Shown piece by piece: positions 33,471 through 42,315 of a stretch of 54,616 nucleotides of DNA. A program made the position numbers and the translations under genes. The stretch comes from Hyphomicrobiales bacterium (GTDB taxonomy: Bacteria > Pseudomonadota > Alphaproteobacteria > Rhizobiales > Xanthobacteraceae). The stretch covers positions 1 through 54,616 of the forward strand of contig JAJPKK010000078.1 of the NCBI GenBank assembly GCA_021323775.1, written 5' to 3'. The first letter of the stretch is position 1. Each line of letters opens with the position of its first letter. Under the pieces are notes generated by a model. The model worked only from the letters and a program-made list of their open reading frames with translations. It was not told the DNA's origin and did not search any database.

Positions 33471-34658
33471 TCATCGCCTTTCTCCCGTGGAAAGCCGCTT
33501 CTCAATGCCGGTCGCGTATCGCGACATCGCATAACAGCAGACGAAATAGACCAGGGCGGCGAAGACGTAGCCGGTCGCGCTGGTGACCGGCGTCGCCCAA
33601 TTAGGATCGGCGCGCGCAACTTCGATGGTTTTGAGGAAGTCGAAGATGCCGACAAAAAATACCAGCGTCGTATCCTTGAACAGCGCAATGTAGCTGTTGA
33701 CGATATTGGGAATGGTCACCGTGAGCGCCTGCGGCAAGATGATGAGGCGCAGCGTCTGCCAATATGACAGCCCCAGCGCGTGGGCGGCCTCATATTGCCC
33801 CTTGGGCATGGCCTGCAGCCCGGCGCGCACCACCTCGGCCATATAGGCGGACGAGAACAGCGCCACCCCGACCAGCGCACGCAGGAGCTTGTCCGGCGAC
33901 CACGACTCAGGGACGAACAGCGGCAGCATCACGCTCGCCATGAACAGCACGGTGATCAACGGCACGCCGCGAATGAACTCGATGAACAGCGTCGACAGCA
34001 GCCGCACGGCCGGCAGCTCCGAACGCCGCCCGAGGGCGAGAACAATGCCGATTGGCAGTGACACCACAATGCCGACAGCCGCAACCACGATCGTCACCGT
34101 GAAGCCGCCCCACAATGCAGTATCGACGACCGGGAGCCCGATCGCTTCGAAGCCATGCAGCAGCACAAATGACGTGACCGGCAGAACTGCGAAAAAATAG
34201 ACTGCGCCGAGGTCGCGGCGCGGCGCTTCAAGCCATAGCAGCCACGCGGTCCCGAACGCCAGCATGGCGAAAAACAGGTCGACGCGCCAGCGGCCAGCGA
34301 TCGGGTACGAGCCGTACATCAAGTAGGCAAAGCGGTCGCCGATAAAGGCCCAGCACGCGCCGGCGACCGGCCGCTCCGCGGTGGCGAGGCATGCCTCGCG
34401 ATCCGATCCGGTCCAGGTCGCGTTGACAATCAGGAAATCAATGAGGGGCGGCACGATCCAGATGAGCAGCAGGACGATCACGATCGTCATCAACGAGCTG
34501 CTGAGATTGGGAAACAGGCGCTCCCTCAGCCACGCCAGCACGCCGGCGGTCGCGAGCGGCGGCGAGACGGCAGCAGCCGGGGCCGTGCGCACATAGGCGA
34601 GCGCAGCGCTTTCCGTGGTTGGCGCGGCAGCGGCGGTCGGCGCATCCATGGCTTTCAC
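33471..34658 (-). CDS. aapM: General L-amino-acid ABC transporter, permease M
   Basis: 395 aa from GTG 34658, overlapping the aapQ stop by 4 nt (GTGA); an in-frame ATG at 34649 is possible. Hydrophobic segments begin at about residue 55. The C-terminal half carries the amino-acid permease (HisM-type) domain with the EAA-like loop EAAHALGLSYWQTLRLIILPQAL. The large N-terminal extension with extra helices is typical of AapM. Inner-membrane subunit that pairs with AapQ. Confidence 0.9.
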   Translation of the reverse strand: MKAMDAPTAAAAPTTESAALAYVRTAPAAAVSPPLATAGVLAWLRERLFPNLSSSLMTIVIVLLLIWIVPPLIDFLIVNATWTGSDREACLATAERPVAGACWAFIGDRFAYLMYGSYPIAGRWRVDLFFAMLAFGTAWLLWLEAPRRDLGAVYFFAVLPVTSFVLLHGFEAIGLPVVDTALWGGFTVTIVVAAVGIVVSLPIGIVLALGRRSELPAVRLLSTLFIEFIRGVPLITVLFMASVMLPLFVPESWSPDKLLRALVGVALFSSAYMAEVVRAGLQAMPKGQYEAAHALGLSYWQTLRLIILPQALTVTIPNIVNSYIALFKDTTLVFFVGIFDFLKTIEVARADPNWATPVTSATGYVFAALVYFVCCYAMSRYATGIEKRLSTGERR

Positions 34659-35836
34659 CGTTCCACCAGCGCGTAGCGCGCATTATAGATATTCATCACC
34701 AGCGAAGTGCTCAGGCTGAAACTAAGATAGACCAGCATGGTGATGACAATGACTTCGACCGGCTGGTTGGTTTGGTTGGCCACTGTCCCGGCGAATACCT
34801 GCACGAGGTCCGGATAGCCGATGGCAACCGCAAGCGAGGAATTCTTGGTGAGATTCAAATACTGACTCGTGAGCGGCGGGATGATCACGCGCATGGCCTG
34901 GGGAATGACGATGAGGCGCAGCGTCTGCAGACGGGTCAGGCCGAGCGCCAGCGCCGCTTCGGTCTGCCCGCGCGAGACCGACATGAGGCCGGCGCGGACC
35001 ACTTCGGCGATGAAGGCAGCCGTGTAGACGACAAGGCCCAGCAGCAAGGCGACAAATTCGGGCAGCACTTCCAATCCGCCGCGAACATTGAAGCGGCTGA
35101 CTTGCGGATAATCGAACGCGATCCGCGTCCCGGTCACAGACAAGACGATAACCGGCAGCGCGACCGCGATCGCTAACGTGAATGCGGCTCGAATTCCGAT
35201 CGCTCCCCAAAAGCCCTTCCGTCGCCTCATGATCCGGTTGAAGATCACCGCCAGCAGAACCGCTCCCGCAAGCACGGCAAAGATCTGCGCGCCGTCGCCA
35301 AACAGCGGGCGCGGCAGGAACAGGCCGCGGTTGTTAAGGAGCACGCCGCCGGGCAGGACGAAACTCGCCGCAAATCCGGGCAGCGCGTTGAGAACGGCGT
35401 TGTACCAGAACAGGAGCTGGAGCAGCAGCGGCACGTTGCGGATCGATTCGACGTAACAGGTTGCAAGCCGCTCGACGAGATAGTTCCTCGACAGCCGGGC
35501 GACGCCGATCGCAAAACCAAGAATCGTGGCGAGCACGATGCCCACCGCGGCAACGACAAGGGTGTTAAGGAGGCCGACCCAGAACGCCCGGCCGTAGGTC
35601 GAACTCTGCGGCGAATAGTCGATCAATGTCTGGCTGATGTCGAACCCTGCGGTGACATTCCAGAAGCCGAACCCGGAAGCCACATGGGAACGGGCCAGAT
35701 TGTCCGCCGCAATCTGGATGGCGATGTAGGCCAGATAGGCGAGCGCGGCGCAAACGCCGATCTGCAGAGCAATGCCGCGATATTTCGGATCGCGATAGAA
35801 GGGAACGCCAGGGGCGCTTTCCCATGGCCGTGCCAT
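34655..35836 (-). CDS. aapQ: General L-amino-acid ABC transporter, permease Q
   Basis: 393 aa from ATG 35836 (a longer frame reaches 35902 with weak support). Starts MARPWESAPGVPFYRDPKYR, then a membrane helix; the HisM-type domain has EAALALGLTRLQTLRLIVIPQAM as its EAA loop. Multiple membrane helices, eight or so by eye. Ends overlapping aapM by 4 nt. Partner of AapM in the inner membrane. Confidence 0.9.
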   Translation of the reverse strand: MARPWESAPGVPFYRDPKYRGIALQIGVCAALAYLAYIAIQIAADNLARSHVASGFGFWNVTAGFDISQTLIDYSPQSSTYGRAFWVGLLNTLVVAAVGIVLATILGFAIGVARLSRNYLVERLATCYVESIRNVPLLLQLLFWYNAVLNALPGFAASFVLPGGVLLNNRGLFLPRPLFGDGAQIFAVLAGAVLLAVIFNRIMRRRKGFWGAIGIRAAFTLAIAVALPVIVLSVTGTRIAFDYPQVSRFNVRGGLEVLPEFVALLLGLVVYTAAFIAEVVRAGLMSVSRGQTEAALALGLTRLQTLRLIVIPQAMRVIIPPLTSQYLNLTKNSSLAVAIGYPDLVQVFAGTVANQTNQPVEVIVITMLVYLSFSLSTSLVMNIYNARYALVER

Positions 35837-35859
35837 CGCTCGCCCCGCCGGTGCGAAAA

Positions 35860-36873
35860 TCAGCGGATCGGCGGCGCGTACTGGATCCCTCCCTTGGTCC
35901 AAAGCGCATTCAGGCCGCGTGCGATCTTGAGCGGAGAGCCTTGCCCGACATTGCGGTCGAAGACTTCGCCATAATTGCCGACCAGCTTGACGATGCGGTA
36001 GACCCAGTCCTTGGTCAATCCGAGCTGCTCGCCGAAATTTCCCTCAGTCCCAAGCAAACGTTTTATTTCCGGATTTTGGGATTTCATCTGCTCTTCAACA
36101 TTTTTCTGATTGACGTTCAGCTCCTCGGCATTAAGCATCGCGAAATGCACCCATTTGACGATGTCGAACCACTGGTCGTCGCCCTGGCGCACGAACGGCC
36201 CCAGCGGCTCCTTGGAAATGATCTCCGGCAGTACGACGTGGTCATCAGCTTTCGCGAGCTTGAGCCGCGAGCCGTAGAGTCCCGATGCGTCGGTCGTAAA
36301 GGCGTCGCAGCGATTGGTTTCATAGGCCTTCAGGGCTTCGTCGAGGGTCGCAAAGGTGACCGTCTTTAGCCGCATGCGGTTGGCGCGAAAGTAATCCGCA
36401 AGATTGAGTTCGGTGGTGGTTCCCTGCTGCACGCAGATCGCCGCGTCATTGAGTCCGAGCGCCGAATTCACCTTCAATGCCTTGCGGACGATAAAGCCTT
36501 GCCCGTCATAATAGTTGACGCCGGTGGCATTGAGTCCTTGAGCGTCGCGCGACAGTGTCCACGTCGTATTGCGCGCCAGAACATCGATATCGCCCGTCTG
36601 CAATGCAGCGAAGCGGTTCGATGCCGTGGTCGGGATGAATTTCACCTTGGCGGCGTCGTTGAAGATCGCCGCCGCGACGGCGCGGCAGAAATCCACGTCC
36701 AACCCCGTCCAATTCCCCTGAGAATCGGGCAGGCCAAAGCCCGGCAACGTGCCGTTGGCGCCGCAGTTGAGAACGCCTCGTTGTTTGACCGTGTCCAGTG
36801 TTGCAGCATCGACGCTGCCCGCGGCCGCAAATGCCACGGCGGCTGCGCACAGCGCCTGGGCAATCTGCCTCAT
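35860..36873 (-). CDS. aapJ: General L-amino-acid ABC transporter, periplasmic binding protein
   Basis: 337 aa from ATG 36873 with AGGAGG just upstream; longer frames to 37110 cross repeat DNA and are rejected. Signal peptide MRQIAQALCAAAVAFAAAGSVDA, then TLDTVKQRGVLNCGANGTLP and SQGNWTGLDVDFCRAVAAAIF, the standard SBP_bac_3 N-lobe. GDIDVLARNTTWTLSRD and ICVQQGTTTELNLADYF follow. First gene of the operon and normally the most abundant subunit; binds a wide range of L-amino acids in AapJ systems. Confidence 0.9.
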   Translation of the reverse strand: MRQIAQALCAAAVAFAAAGSVDAATLDTVKQRGVLNCGANGTLPGFGLPDSQGNWTGLDVDFCRAVAAAIFNDAAKVKFIPTTASNRFAALQTGDIDVLARNTTWTLSRDAQGLNATGVNYYDGQGFIVRKALKVNSALGLNDAAICVQQGTTTELNLADYFRANRMRLKTVTFATLDEALKAYETNRCDAFTTDASGLYGSRLKLAKADDHVVLPEIISKEPLGPFVRQGDDQWFDIVKWVHFAMLNAEELNVNQKNVEEQMKSQNPEIKRLLGTEGNFGEQLGLTKDWVYRIVKLVGNYGEVFDRNVGQGSPLKIARGLNALWTKGGIQYAPPIR

Positions 36874-36959
36874 TTTGAACCTCCTGATTTTGACCCTGTT
36901 CGCACCGGCCCTGAAGTCCTGCCCGTAGCGGGGGGAAAACTCTTTGGCATCCCACTTGG

Positions 36960-37047
36960 TCGCGGCCGGGCTCGTCCCGGCCATCCCGATAATCCAGGCA
37001 CTGGGCCGTCCCGGCGGAGATCGCCGCGACAAGCCCGGCGATGACGC
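36960..37047. repeat. Dispersed repeat, GCCGGGCTCGTCCCGGCC family
   Basis: GTCGCGGCCGGGCTCGTCCC on the left faces CCGGCGGAGATCGCCGCG and ACAAGCCCGGCGATGACG on the right, a long interrupted palindrome typical of rhizobial intergenic repeats. It lies in the 341-nt gap 36874-37214 between aapJ and metC, which also contains the divergent promoters; no gene was seen there. Confidence 0.65.
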
Positions 37048-37214
37048 CATGAGTTTCCAATTTTCGCAATCCCACATTCTATCTAGATGCTGGTTGTCGG
37101 CTAAGGTCAAGGGCTTGCAAGGTCAAGGCCCTTGACGAAAGAGCGTTCGCCCGACCTAAATGCCCCCTTTTTCGCGCCGACAGGGCCTGCCGGCTGAGAT
37201 GCAGCCGCCGCCGC

Positions 37215-38438
37215 ATGGAAACCGGAGCAATGACTCGCAAAAGCACAGGCAAACGTGATCGCGATTACAAGGCGGCGACGCGGCTTGCCAATGCGGGGCG
37301 CGATCCCTTCGCCCATCATGGCTATGTCAATCCGCCCGTCTATCATGCGTCGACATTGCTCTATCCGAGCGCGGAGGATTACATCGCCCATCGCGGCCGC
37401 TACCAATACGGCCGGCGCGGCACGCCGACCTCGGAAGCGCTGGCGGCCGCGCTTGCCGAGATCGAGGGACCGCAATGCGAGGCAGTGGCGCTGTTGCCCT
37501 CGGGGCTCGCCGCCATCTCGGCGGCGCTGTTATCGGTGGTGCGGGCAGGGGACCACATTCTCGTGACCGACAGCGCTTACGGTCCAACGCGCAAGTTCTG
37601 CGACACGATCCTGCCCCGCTACGGCGTGACGACCACCTATTACGATCCCACCATCGGCGCCGGCATTACGTGGCTCATGCGCTCCAACACGGTGGCGGTG
37701 TTCCTCGAGAGCCCGGGCTCGCTGTCATTCGAGATCCAGGACGTTCCGGCGATCGCAGCCGCAGCGCATGCGCGCAATGCCGTGGCGCTCATGGACAATA
37801 CCTGGGCCACGCCGATTCATTTTCGCGCGCTCGAAAAAGGCGTCGATCTTTCAATCCAGTCCGGCACCAAATATATCGGCGGTCATTCGGATATAATGCT
37901 CGGCGCGGTCGCGGCCAGGAATTCGACCTGGATGCGTCTTAAGGAAACCGTATTCGAAATGGGGCTCTGCGTCGGGCCGGACGATATGTTTCTCGGCTTG
38001 CGCGGATTGCGCACAATGGGGGTGCGGCTCGCCCAACATTACGCCTCCGGAATGAAAGTTGCCCGCTGGCTCGAAGCGCGGCCGGAAATACTGCGCGTGC
38101 TTCATCCGGCCCTTGAGAGCCATCCCGGCCACGCAATCTGGAAGCGAGATTTTACCGGCGCCTGCGGGCTTTTCAGCGTCGTGTTCAAGCCGGCGCCGGT
38201 CGAAGCCGTAAACGCGTTCCTTAACAAGCTGACCCTGTTCGGCATCGGCGCTTCCTGGGGCGGCTTCGAAAGCCTTGCGATCCCGTTCGACTGCACGCCG
38301 ATGCGTTCGGCGACGCGCTGGGCGCCGGGCGGCCCCACGGTTCGTTTCCACATCGGACTTGAGGATGTTTCCGATCTCATCGCCGACCTTGAAGAAGGTC
38401 TCGCCGCCTTCAGGGCGGCGGCGGAGTCCGATGTGTAG
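37215..38438 (+). CDS. metC: Cystathionine beta-lyase
   Basis: 407 aa from ATG 37215 (ATG 37230 would remove 5 residues). Cys/Met-metabolism PLP enzyme. GYVNPPVYHASTLLYP, YQYGRRGTPT (the substrate-side Tyr/Arg block), LLPSGLAAISAALL, MDNTWATP and PLP-lysine Lys219 in SGTKYIGGHSDIM are all present. The proteobacterial cystathionine beta-lyase subtype splits cystathionine to homocysteine, pyruvate and ammonia. Cytoplasmic. Divergent from aapJ. A terminator hairpin follows. Confidence 0.9.
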   Translation: METGAMTRKSTGKRDRDYKAATRLANAGRDPFAHHGYVNPPVYHASTLLYPSAEDYIAHRGRYQYGRRGTPTSEALAAALAEIEGPQCEAVALLPSGLAAISAALLSVVRAGDHILVTDSAYGPTRKFCDTILPRYGVTTTYYDPTIGAGITWLMRSNTVAVFLESPGSLSFEIQDVPAIAAAAHARNAVALMDNTWATPIHFRALEKGVDLSIQSGTKYIGGHSDIMLGAVAARNSTWMRLKETVFEMGLCVGPDDMFLGLRGLRTMGVRLAQHYASGMKVARWLEARPEILRVLHPALESHPGHAIWKRDFTGACGLFSVVFKPAPVEAVNAFLNKLTLFGIGASWGGFESLAIPFDCTPMRSATRWAPGGPTVRFHIGLEDVSDLIADLEEGLAAFRAAAESDV

Positions 38439-38450
38439 GGAGGGACCGCT

Positions 38451-38484
38451 GGCGGGCCGTCGGGAGAGACGCCGACGGCCCGCC
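38451..38484. terminator. Strong hairpin between convergent metC and the Spy-like gene
   Basis: GGCGGGCCGTCGG and CCGACGGCCCGCC make a perfect 13-bp stem with an 8-nt loop, 12 nt after the metC stop. No clear U-run on either side, but position and symmetry fit a bidirectional terminator. Confidence 0.6.
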
Positions 38485-38524
38485 GCCAGGCGCGGATCGG
38501 GAGGCGACGCGCCCGACTTTCCGT

Positions 38525-39064
38525 TCACGGACGGGTGGGAGCTTCGCCACGGAAGCGAAATTGGCGAAACTCGCCGCGCGGGAAGGGCAATTCGCCGCGA
38601 TCCCGGCCACGGAAGAACGCGGCAACGCGTCGGCGCTCCAGCCGCGACAGGAAGCCGAAACGCCGCTTCTGGCTGTCATCCAGGCTCTGGTAAAGCGGCG
38701 CCAAGGCGTCGGCATAGCGCTTGAGCGCCGTGCTGCGGGCCGCGAGCGCATCGGCTCTGCGCTGGGCGCGCTGGACCGGGTCGATCGACTCTTCGGCGCG
38801 AGGATCGAATACGCGATTGTCGCGCGCCGCGGCAAGATCGCGATAAGCCTGTTCGAACGCGGGCCACCCTTTTTCCTGCTCGGCGGTCAGCCGCAAGCCG
38901 GCGTGAAGCGCAGCGATGCGCGCATCGAGAAATGCGGCGCGGTCTTCTGGCGCGAGCTGTTGGCGTCGCCCAAAGTCTCTCCCGCCGGACGGTTGCTGCG
39001 CATAGGCGGACGCTCCCACGATAAGCATGAGGGCGGCGGCGCCGGCGGTGACTGTCTTGAGCAT
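38525..39064 (-). CDS. Spy/CpxP-like LTXXQ periplasmic protein
   Basis: 179 aa from ATG 39064 with AGGAG upstream. Signal peptide MLKTVTAGAAALMLIVGASAYA. The mature part is a helical, Arg/Ala/Gln-rich protein with LRLTAEQEKGW (a classic LTxxQ motif) and a second LDDSQKRRF. This family acts as periplasmic chaperones or envelope stress sensors. The C-terminus (about 150-179) is rich in Arg/Phe/Gly. Probably monocistronic. Confidence 0.8.
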   Translation of the reverse strand: MLKTVTAGAAALMLIVGASAYAQQPSGGRDFGRRQQLAPEDRAAFLDARIAALHAGLRLTAEQEKGWPAFEQAYRDLAAARDNRVFDPRAEESIDPVQRAQRRADALAARSTALKRYADALAPLYQSLDDSQKRRFGFLSRLERRRVAAFFRGRDRGELPFPRGEFRQFRFRGEAPTRP

Positions 39065-39448
39065 GGCGATCTCCTGGTTGGCAACGAGCAAAGCCATTGA
39101 GACAGCCGCTCGCGGAAGAACACAAGTTACGTTTGAATTAAATGTTCATTACAGCCGGGCAATCTTTATCGGAATCATATTGAAGTGATTTATCGTGAAT
39201 TCGAGCGCGCTTGAGGCTGCGGACGACTCTTGCGGCCGCCCGGTTCGCATGGGCGTCGACGCCGGTCGGGAGCAAAATCGCCTGGCGCTGCGGTCCGATT
39301 ACACGATGATCGCGAGCGATTCTGCCCACGCGGTCAAACAACAGCGCCGGGCGGCGTGGCAAAGGCACATGAGAGGTTCGCGCAAGCTGCGCGCATCGCG
39401 ATGCGCCTTCGCCCATCCTGCGCGGCATCGCAATTGAGCGGAAGGGAG
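39065..39448 (-). promoter_or_regulatory. AT-richer upstream region of the Spy-like gene
   Basis: A 384-nt gap without a convincing gene. The segment 39120-39195 is the most AT-rich stretch nearby (contains TGAATTAAATGTTCATTACA) and lies upstream of the - strand Spy-like gene, so it probably holds its promoter. No exact -35/-10 pair can be fixed. Confidence 0.3.
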
Positions 39449-40168
39449 CTAGTCGAGCCGCGCGTGGTCTCGCGAGGTCGGATCGCTCAGCCGGTATCCG
39501 ACCCCCAGTTCCGTCAGCAGGATCTTAGGCCGGTTTGGATCGACCTCGATTTTCTGCCGCAGCTTGCGCACGAAGATCCGCAAGTATTGCGTATTATTGA
39601 CGTGCGCCTGCCCCCACACCGACTTGAGCAGGTTCTGGTGAGTGATGACTTTTCCCGGATGCTGGGCGAGCACCTGGAGCAGGCGATACTCCTTGGGCGT
39701 AAGATTGAGGCGCTTACCGTCAAGCTCCACGGTGCGCGCAGCAAAGTCGATGACAAGGCGATCCAGCCGCAGCGCGCTCTCGCCGTCCTTGCGCTCGCTT
39801 TGACGCCGCAGCACGACTTTGGCTCGCGCCAATAATTCCGACATGAAGAACGGCTTCACGACATAATCGTCCGCGCCGAGTTCAAGCAGTTTAACCTTTT
39901 CGGCCTCCCCTGCGCGCACTGACAGGATGATCACCGGCACCCCGGTCCATCCGCGAATCCGTTCCAGCAATTCTGAGCCGTCGATGTCGGGCAGAGCGAG
40001 GTCGAGGATCACGAGGTCGATGGGATGCAGCGTGATCTCGCGTAAAGCATCGCTGCCGTTTGCCGCCTCCGTGACCCGATAGCCGCCCAGCTCCATGCCA
40101 GCTCGCACAAACTGGCGGATTTGCGCTTCATCATCGACAACAAGTACGTGCTGCTCGCCGTCCGTCAT
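39449..40168 (-). CDS. kdpE: KdpE-like OmpR-family response regulator
   Basis: 239 aa from ATG 40168, one base after the sensor's stop codon. Receiver domain with acidic pocket VDDE (11-14), phosphoacceptor Asp56 in VILDLALPD and the conserved Lys in DYVVKPF. The C-terminal OmpR winged helix has LTPKEYRLLQVLAQHPGKVI and YLRIFVRKLRQKIEVDP, close to KdpE. Pairs with the adjacent kinase. kdpFABC is not seen in the window, so the targets are unknown. Confidence 0.85.
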   Translation of the reverse strand: MTDGEQHVLVVDDEAQIRQFVRAGMELGGYRVTEAANGSDALREITLHPIDLVILDLALPDIDGSELLERIRGWTGVPVIILSVRAGEAEKVKLLELGADDYVVKPFFMSELLARAKVVLRRQSERKDGESALRLDRLVIDFAARTVELDGKRLNLTPKEYRLLQVLAQHPGKVITHQNLLKSVWGQAHVNNTQYLRIFVRKLRQKIEVDPNRPKILLTELGVGYRLSDPTSRDHARLD

Positions 40169-40169
40169 G

Positions 40170-41819
40170 TCACTCCTTATCATTCTCCTTCATCGGCAAA
40201 GGCAAGCGAACCGTGACCGTCATGCCCTTGTTCACGCCTTCGCTGGTCGCCTCAATGGTTCCGTTGTTGGCGGCCACAAAAGCGCTGGCGATCCAGAATC
40301 CCAGTCCGAGGCCCGAAGTCACCTGGGAGTGGCGATTCCCACGGAAGAATTTCTGTCCAAGCAGAGTGCGGTCGTCGGCGTCAAGACCGGCCCCCTGGTC
40401 GATGACAGAAATCACGAACTGTCCTGATTCAAGATAGCCGCGCACGCTGATGGTCGATTCCGGCGGCGAATATTTCGCCGCGTTATCGAGAATTTGTCCG
40501 AGCGCTCGCTCCATCAACACCGAATCGATGCGAAGCAGAACGAGTTCCTCGGGAAGCGCGACCTCGACAATGCGGCTCGTCAGGCGGTTGCGGCAACGCT
40601 GAAGCGCCGCGTTGATGAAGTCGGCCGGTTCGGCCCACTCAAGCTTCGCCTGCAGGCCGTTGCTGCTGATGCGCGAAGCGTCGAGAATATTTTGGATCTC
40701 CACGTTGAGGCGCTCAGATTCCTGATGGACCAGCGCCGCGAGTTTTTTCAGACGGGCATTGGCGGCAACTTCCGGCGCCAACGACAACACTGTGGATGCG
40801 CCGAGGATCGAAGACAATGGCGTGCGCAATTCATGCGATACCGACCCGATCAGGGCTTCGCGAAACTGCTCGGTCTCGGCCCGCGTGCGCGCCTCCGAGA
40901 TTGTGCGGGCCAACCCGAGACGCTCGAGCGACAATCCCGCGTCCGCGATCAGAGCCACGACGCGCGCGCGCAGTTCATCGAACACCTCGGAGGGACGGCC
41001 GAGGTCAACCGCGATGACGCCGAAATCCGCCGTATTGGTTGAAACCGGCCGCACCAGCCAGGCGCTGCCGCGATGATCGTCCACCACGATCCCCTTCGAG
41101 CCGTCGATTCCAACGGCGGGAAGCTTGCTCACGGCCTCCGTCACCGCCTGGGGAATTTCAACGTCGGAAAGCCGCTCCGACTTTGCCTCCAGCGTCCCAA
41201 GCGAGTCGAACAGCAGAACCTTGCGGCCCACCAGCGTTTCCAAATGCTGTTGCATGGCCTCGAAGATTCCCGCCGGCGAATTGGCGGCAGAAATTCGTTG
41301 CGAGAATGTATAAAGGTCGCGGATCTCGTTTTCCCGCTTGAGCGCGCGAGCGGCGTCGCGCCGCGTCCTGGACGCAAGATAGCCGAGCACCAAAGAGACG
41401 ATGAGGAAGACGATAAGGCCAAGGACGCGCGATCGTTCTTCGGGGCCGGTGATGTAGAACGGGTTGTAGTAGAATAAGGAGATCGTTCCCGCGCCGCCGA
41501 TCGCCGTGATGGCGGCAGACAACGTGCCCCAGCGGATGGCTGCCAAGACGACCGGAATCAGAAAGGTCAATGAAACCGGCGGAAGCTCTTCGATATACTT
41601 TGCGAGCAGAAGAACCGCGTCGGTGGCGATGACGAAAACGAGCCCCATGATGATGCCGGTGACGCCGCCGGGGGCCATGGCGCGGCGCATCCAGATGCGT
41701 GCGGCGTCCAGGTATTTCTTGAAGTCCGTCTTGGCGGCCGGCAACATCAGCGGCTCGCCGTCAAGGCGCGGCCGCGCGCGACCGTCTTCCAAGGGCAACG
41801 CTGATCGCTCGATGCTCAT
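40170..41819 (-). CDS. KdpD-like sensor histidine kinase lacking the N-terminal sensor domain
   Basis: 549 aa from ATG 41819. It lacks the KdpD/Usp cytoplasmic domain of full KdpD (about 900 aa). Order: 45-residue leader, four transmembrane helices of the DUF4118 type (about 55-150), GAF domain (about 170-300), HisKA with His329 in SHELRTPLSS, and HATPase with DNAAKYSPP and GLGLGFWIA. Such short forms are frequent in alphaproteobacteria. It signals to the response regulator directly downstream. Confidence 0.8.
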   Translation of the reverse strand: MSIERSALPLEDGRARPRLDGEPLMLPAAKTDFKKYLDAARIWMRRAMAPGGVTGIIMGLVFVIATDAVLLLAKYIEELPPVSLTFLIPVVLAAIRWGTLSAAITAIGGAGTISLFYYNPFYITGPEERSRVLGLIVFLIVSLVLGYLASRTRRDAARALKRENEIRDLYTFSQRISAANSPAGIFEAMQQHLETLVGRKVLLFDSLGTLEAKSERLSDVEIPQAVTEAVSKLPAVGIDGSKGIVVDDHRGSAWLVRPVSTNTADFGVIAVDLGRPSEVFDELRARVVALIADAGLSLERLGLARTISEARTRAETEQFREALIGSVSHELRTPLSSILGASTVLSLAPEVAANARLKKLAALVHQESERLNVEIQNILDASRISSNGLQAKLEWAEPADFINAALQRCRNRLTSRIVEVALPEELVLLRIDSVLMERALGQILDNAAKYSPPESTISVRGYLESGQFVISVIDQGAGLDADDRTLLGQKFFRGNRHSQVTSGLGLGFWIASAFVAANNGTIEATSEGVNKGMTVTVRLPLPMKENDKE

Positions 41820-41985
41820 GCCTGATATGAGAACGCGTTGCGAACAATAGTCAATTGGGATTTTCGCTGCCCCTCCTCGCTTACCGTCCCCTCCTTTGGA
41901 GGGTCGGTCTCGCCGACCTGGTATCGGCAGAAAAAGCGGGCAAGACGTCCGCCCCAGACAGGAGGAAGACCGCCTGACGAGAGGA

Positions 41986-42315
41986 TTATGATACCAATGC
42001 GGCCTTTCGTTCGCGAAAAACAAAATAGAGATTTCGCAAATAAACGAACAGTCCAAGCCCCTGGCCGAGGATGAAAACCGGATCGCGGATGTAGAGCGCA
42101 TAGGCGAACAACAACATGCCGCCGCCGATTGAGAAGAACCAGAACGCAACCGGGATCACGCTGCGGCCGACCCGTTCGGACGCCACCCACTGGACGAGGA
42201 AGCGCATCGCGAATAGCGACTGCCCGGCGTAGCCGAGCAACAGCCACCAGTTCGGCCGCAGAAAGAAGACGTTCTGCAAATAGTCGCCGACCGCTTGAGA
42301 CAGACTAACCAGCAT
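41986..42315 (-). CDS. Small membrane protein with LpxB-N-terminal-like domain
   Basis: 109 aa from ATG 42315, overlapping the upstream GT2 gene by 11 nt. Three transmembrane segments. WWLLLGYAGQSLFAMRFLVQW and SERVGRSVIPVAFWFFSIGG match the lipid-A-disaccharide synthase N-terminal domain family (LAB_N), which is often found next to PMT or Arn glycosyltransferases. Probable role in membrane glycolipid handling, position 4 of the cluster. Confidence 0.8.
   Translation of the reverse strand: MLVSLSQAVGDYLQNVFFLRPNWWLLLGYAGQSLFAMRFLVQWVASERVGRSVIPVAFWFFSIGGGMLLFAYALYIRDPVFILGQGLGLFVYLRNLYFVFRERKAALVS

Noticed and set aside
33364-33474. Longer aapP frame that would give another repeat-coded protein N-terminus
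   Set aside because: GTG 33363 has an excellent AAGGAGGAGG site and gives the normal 240-aa ATPase; the upstream Pro-rich codons are intergenic repeat.
36874-37214. SAM-type riboswitch before metC
   Set aside because: The gap is mostly a dispersed repeat and no riboswitch core could be recognised.
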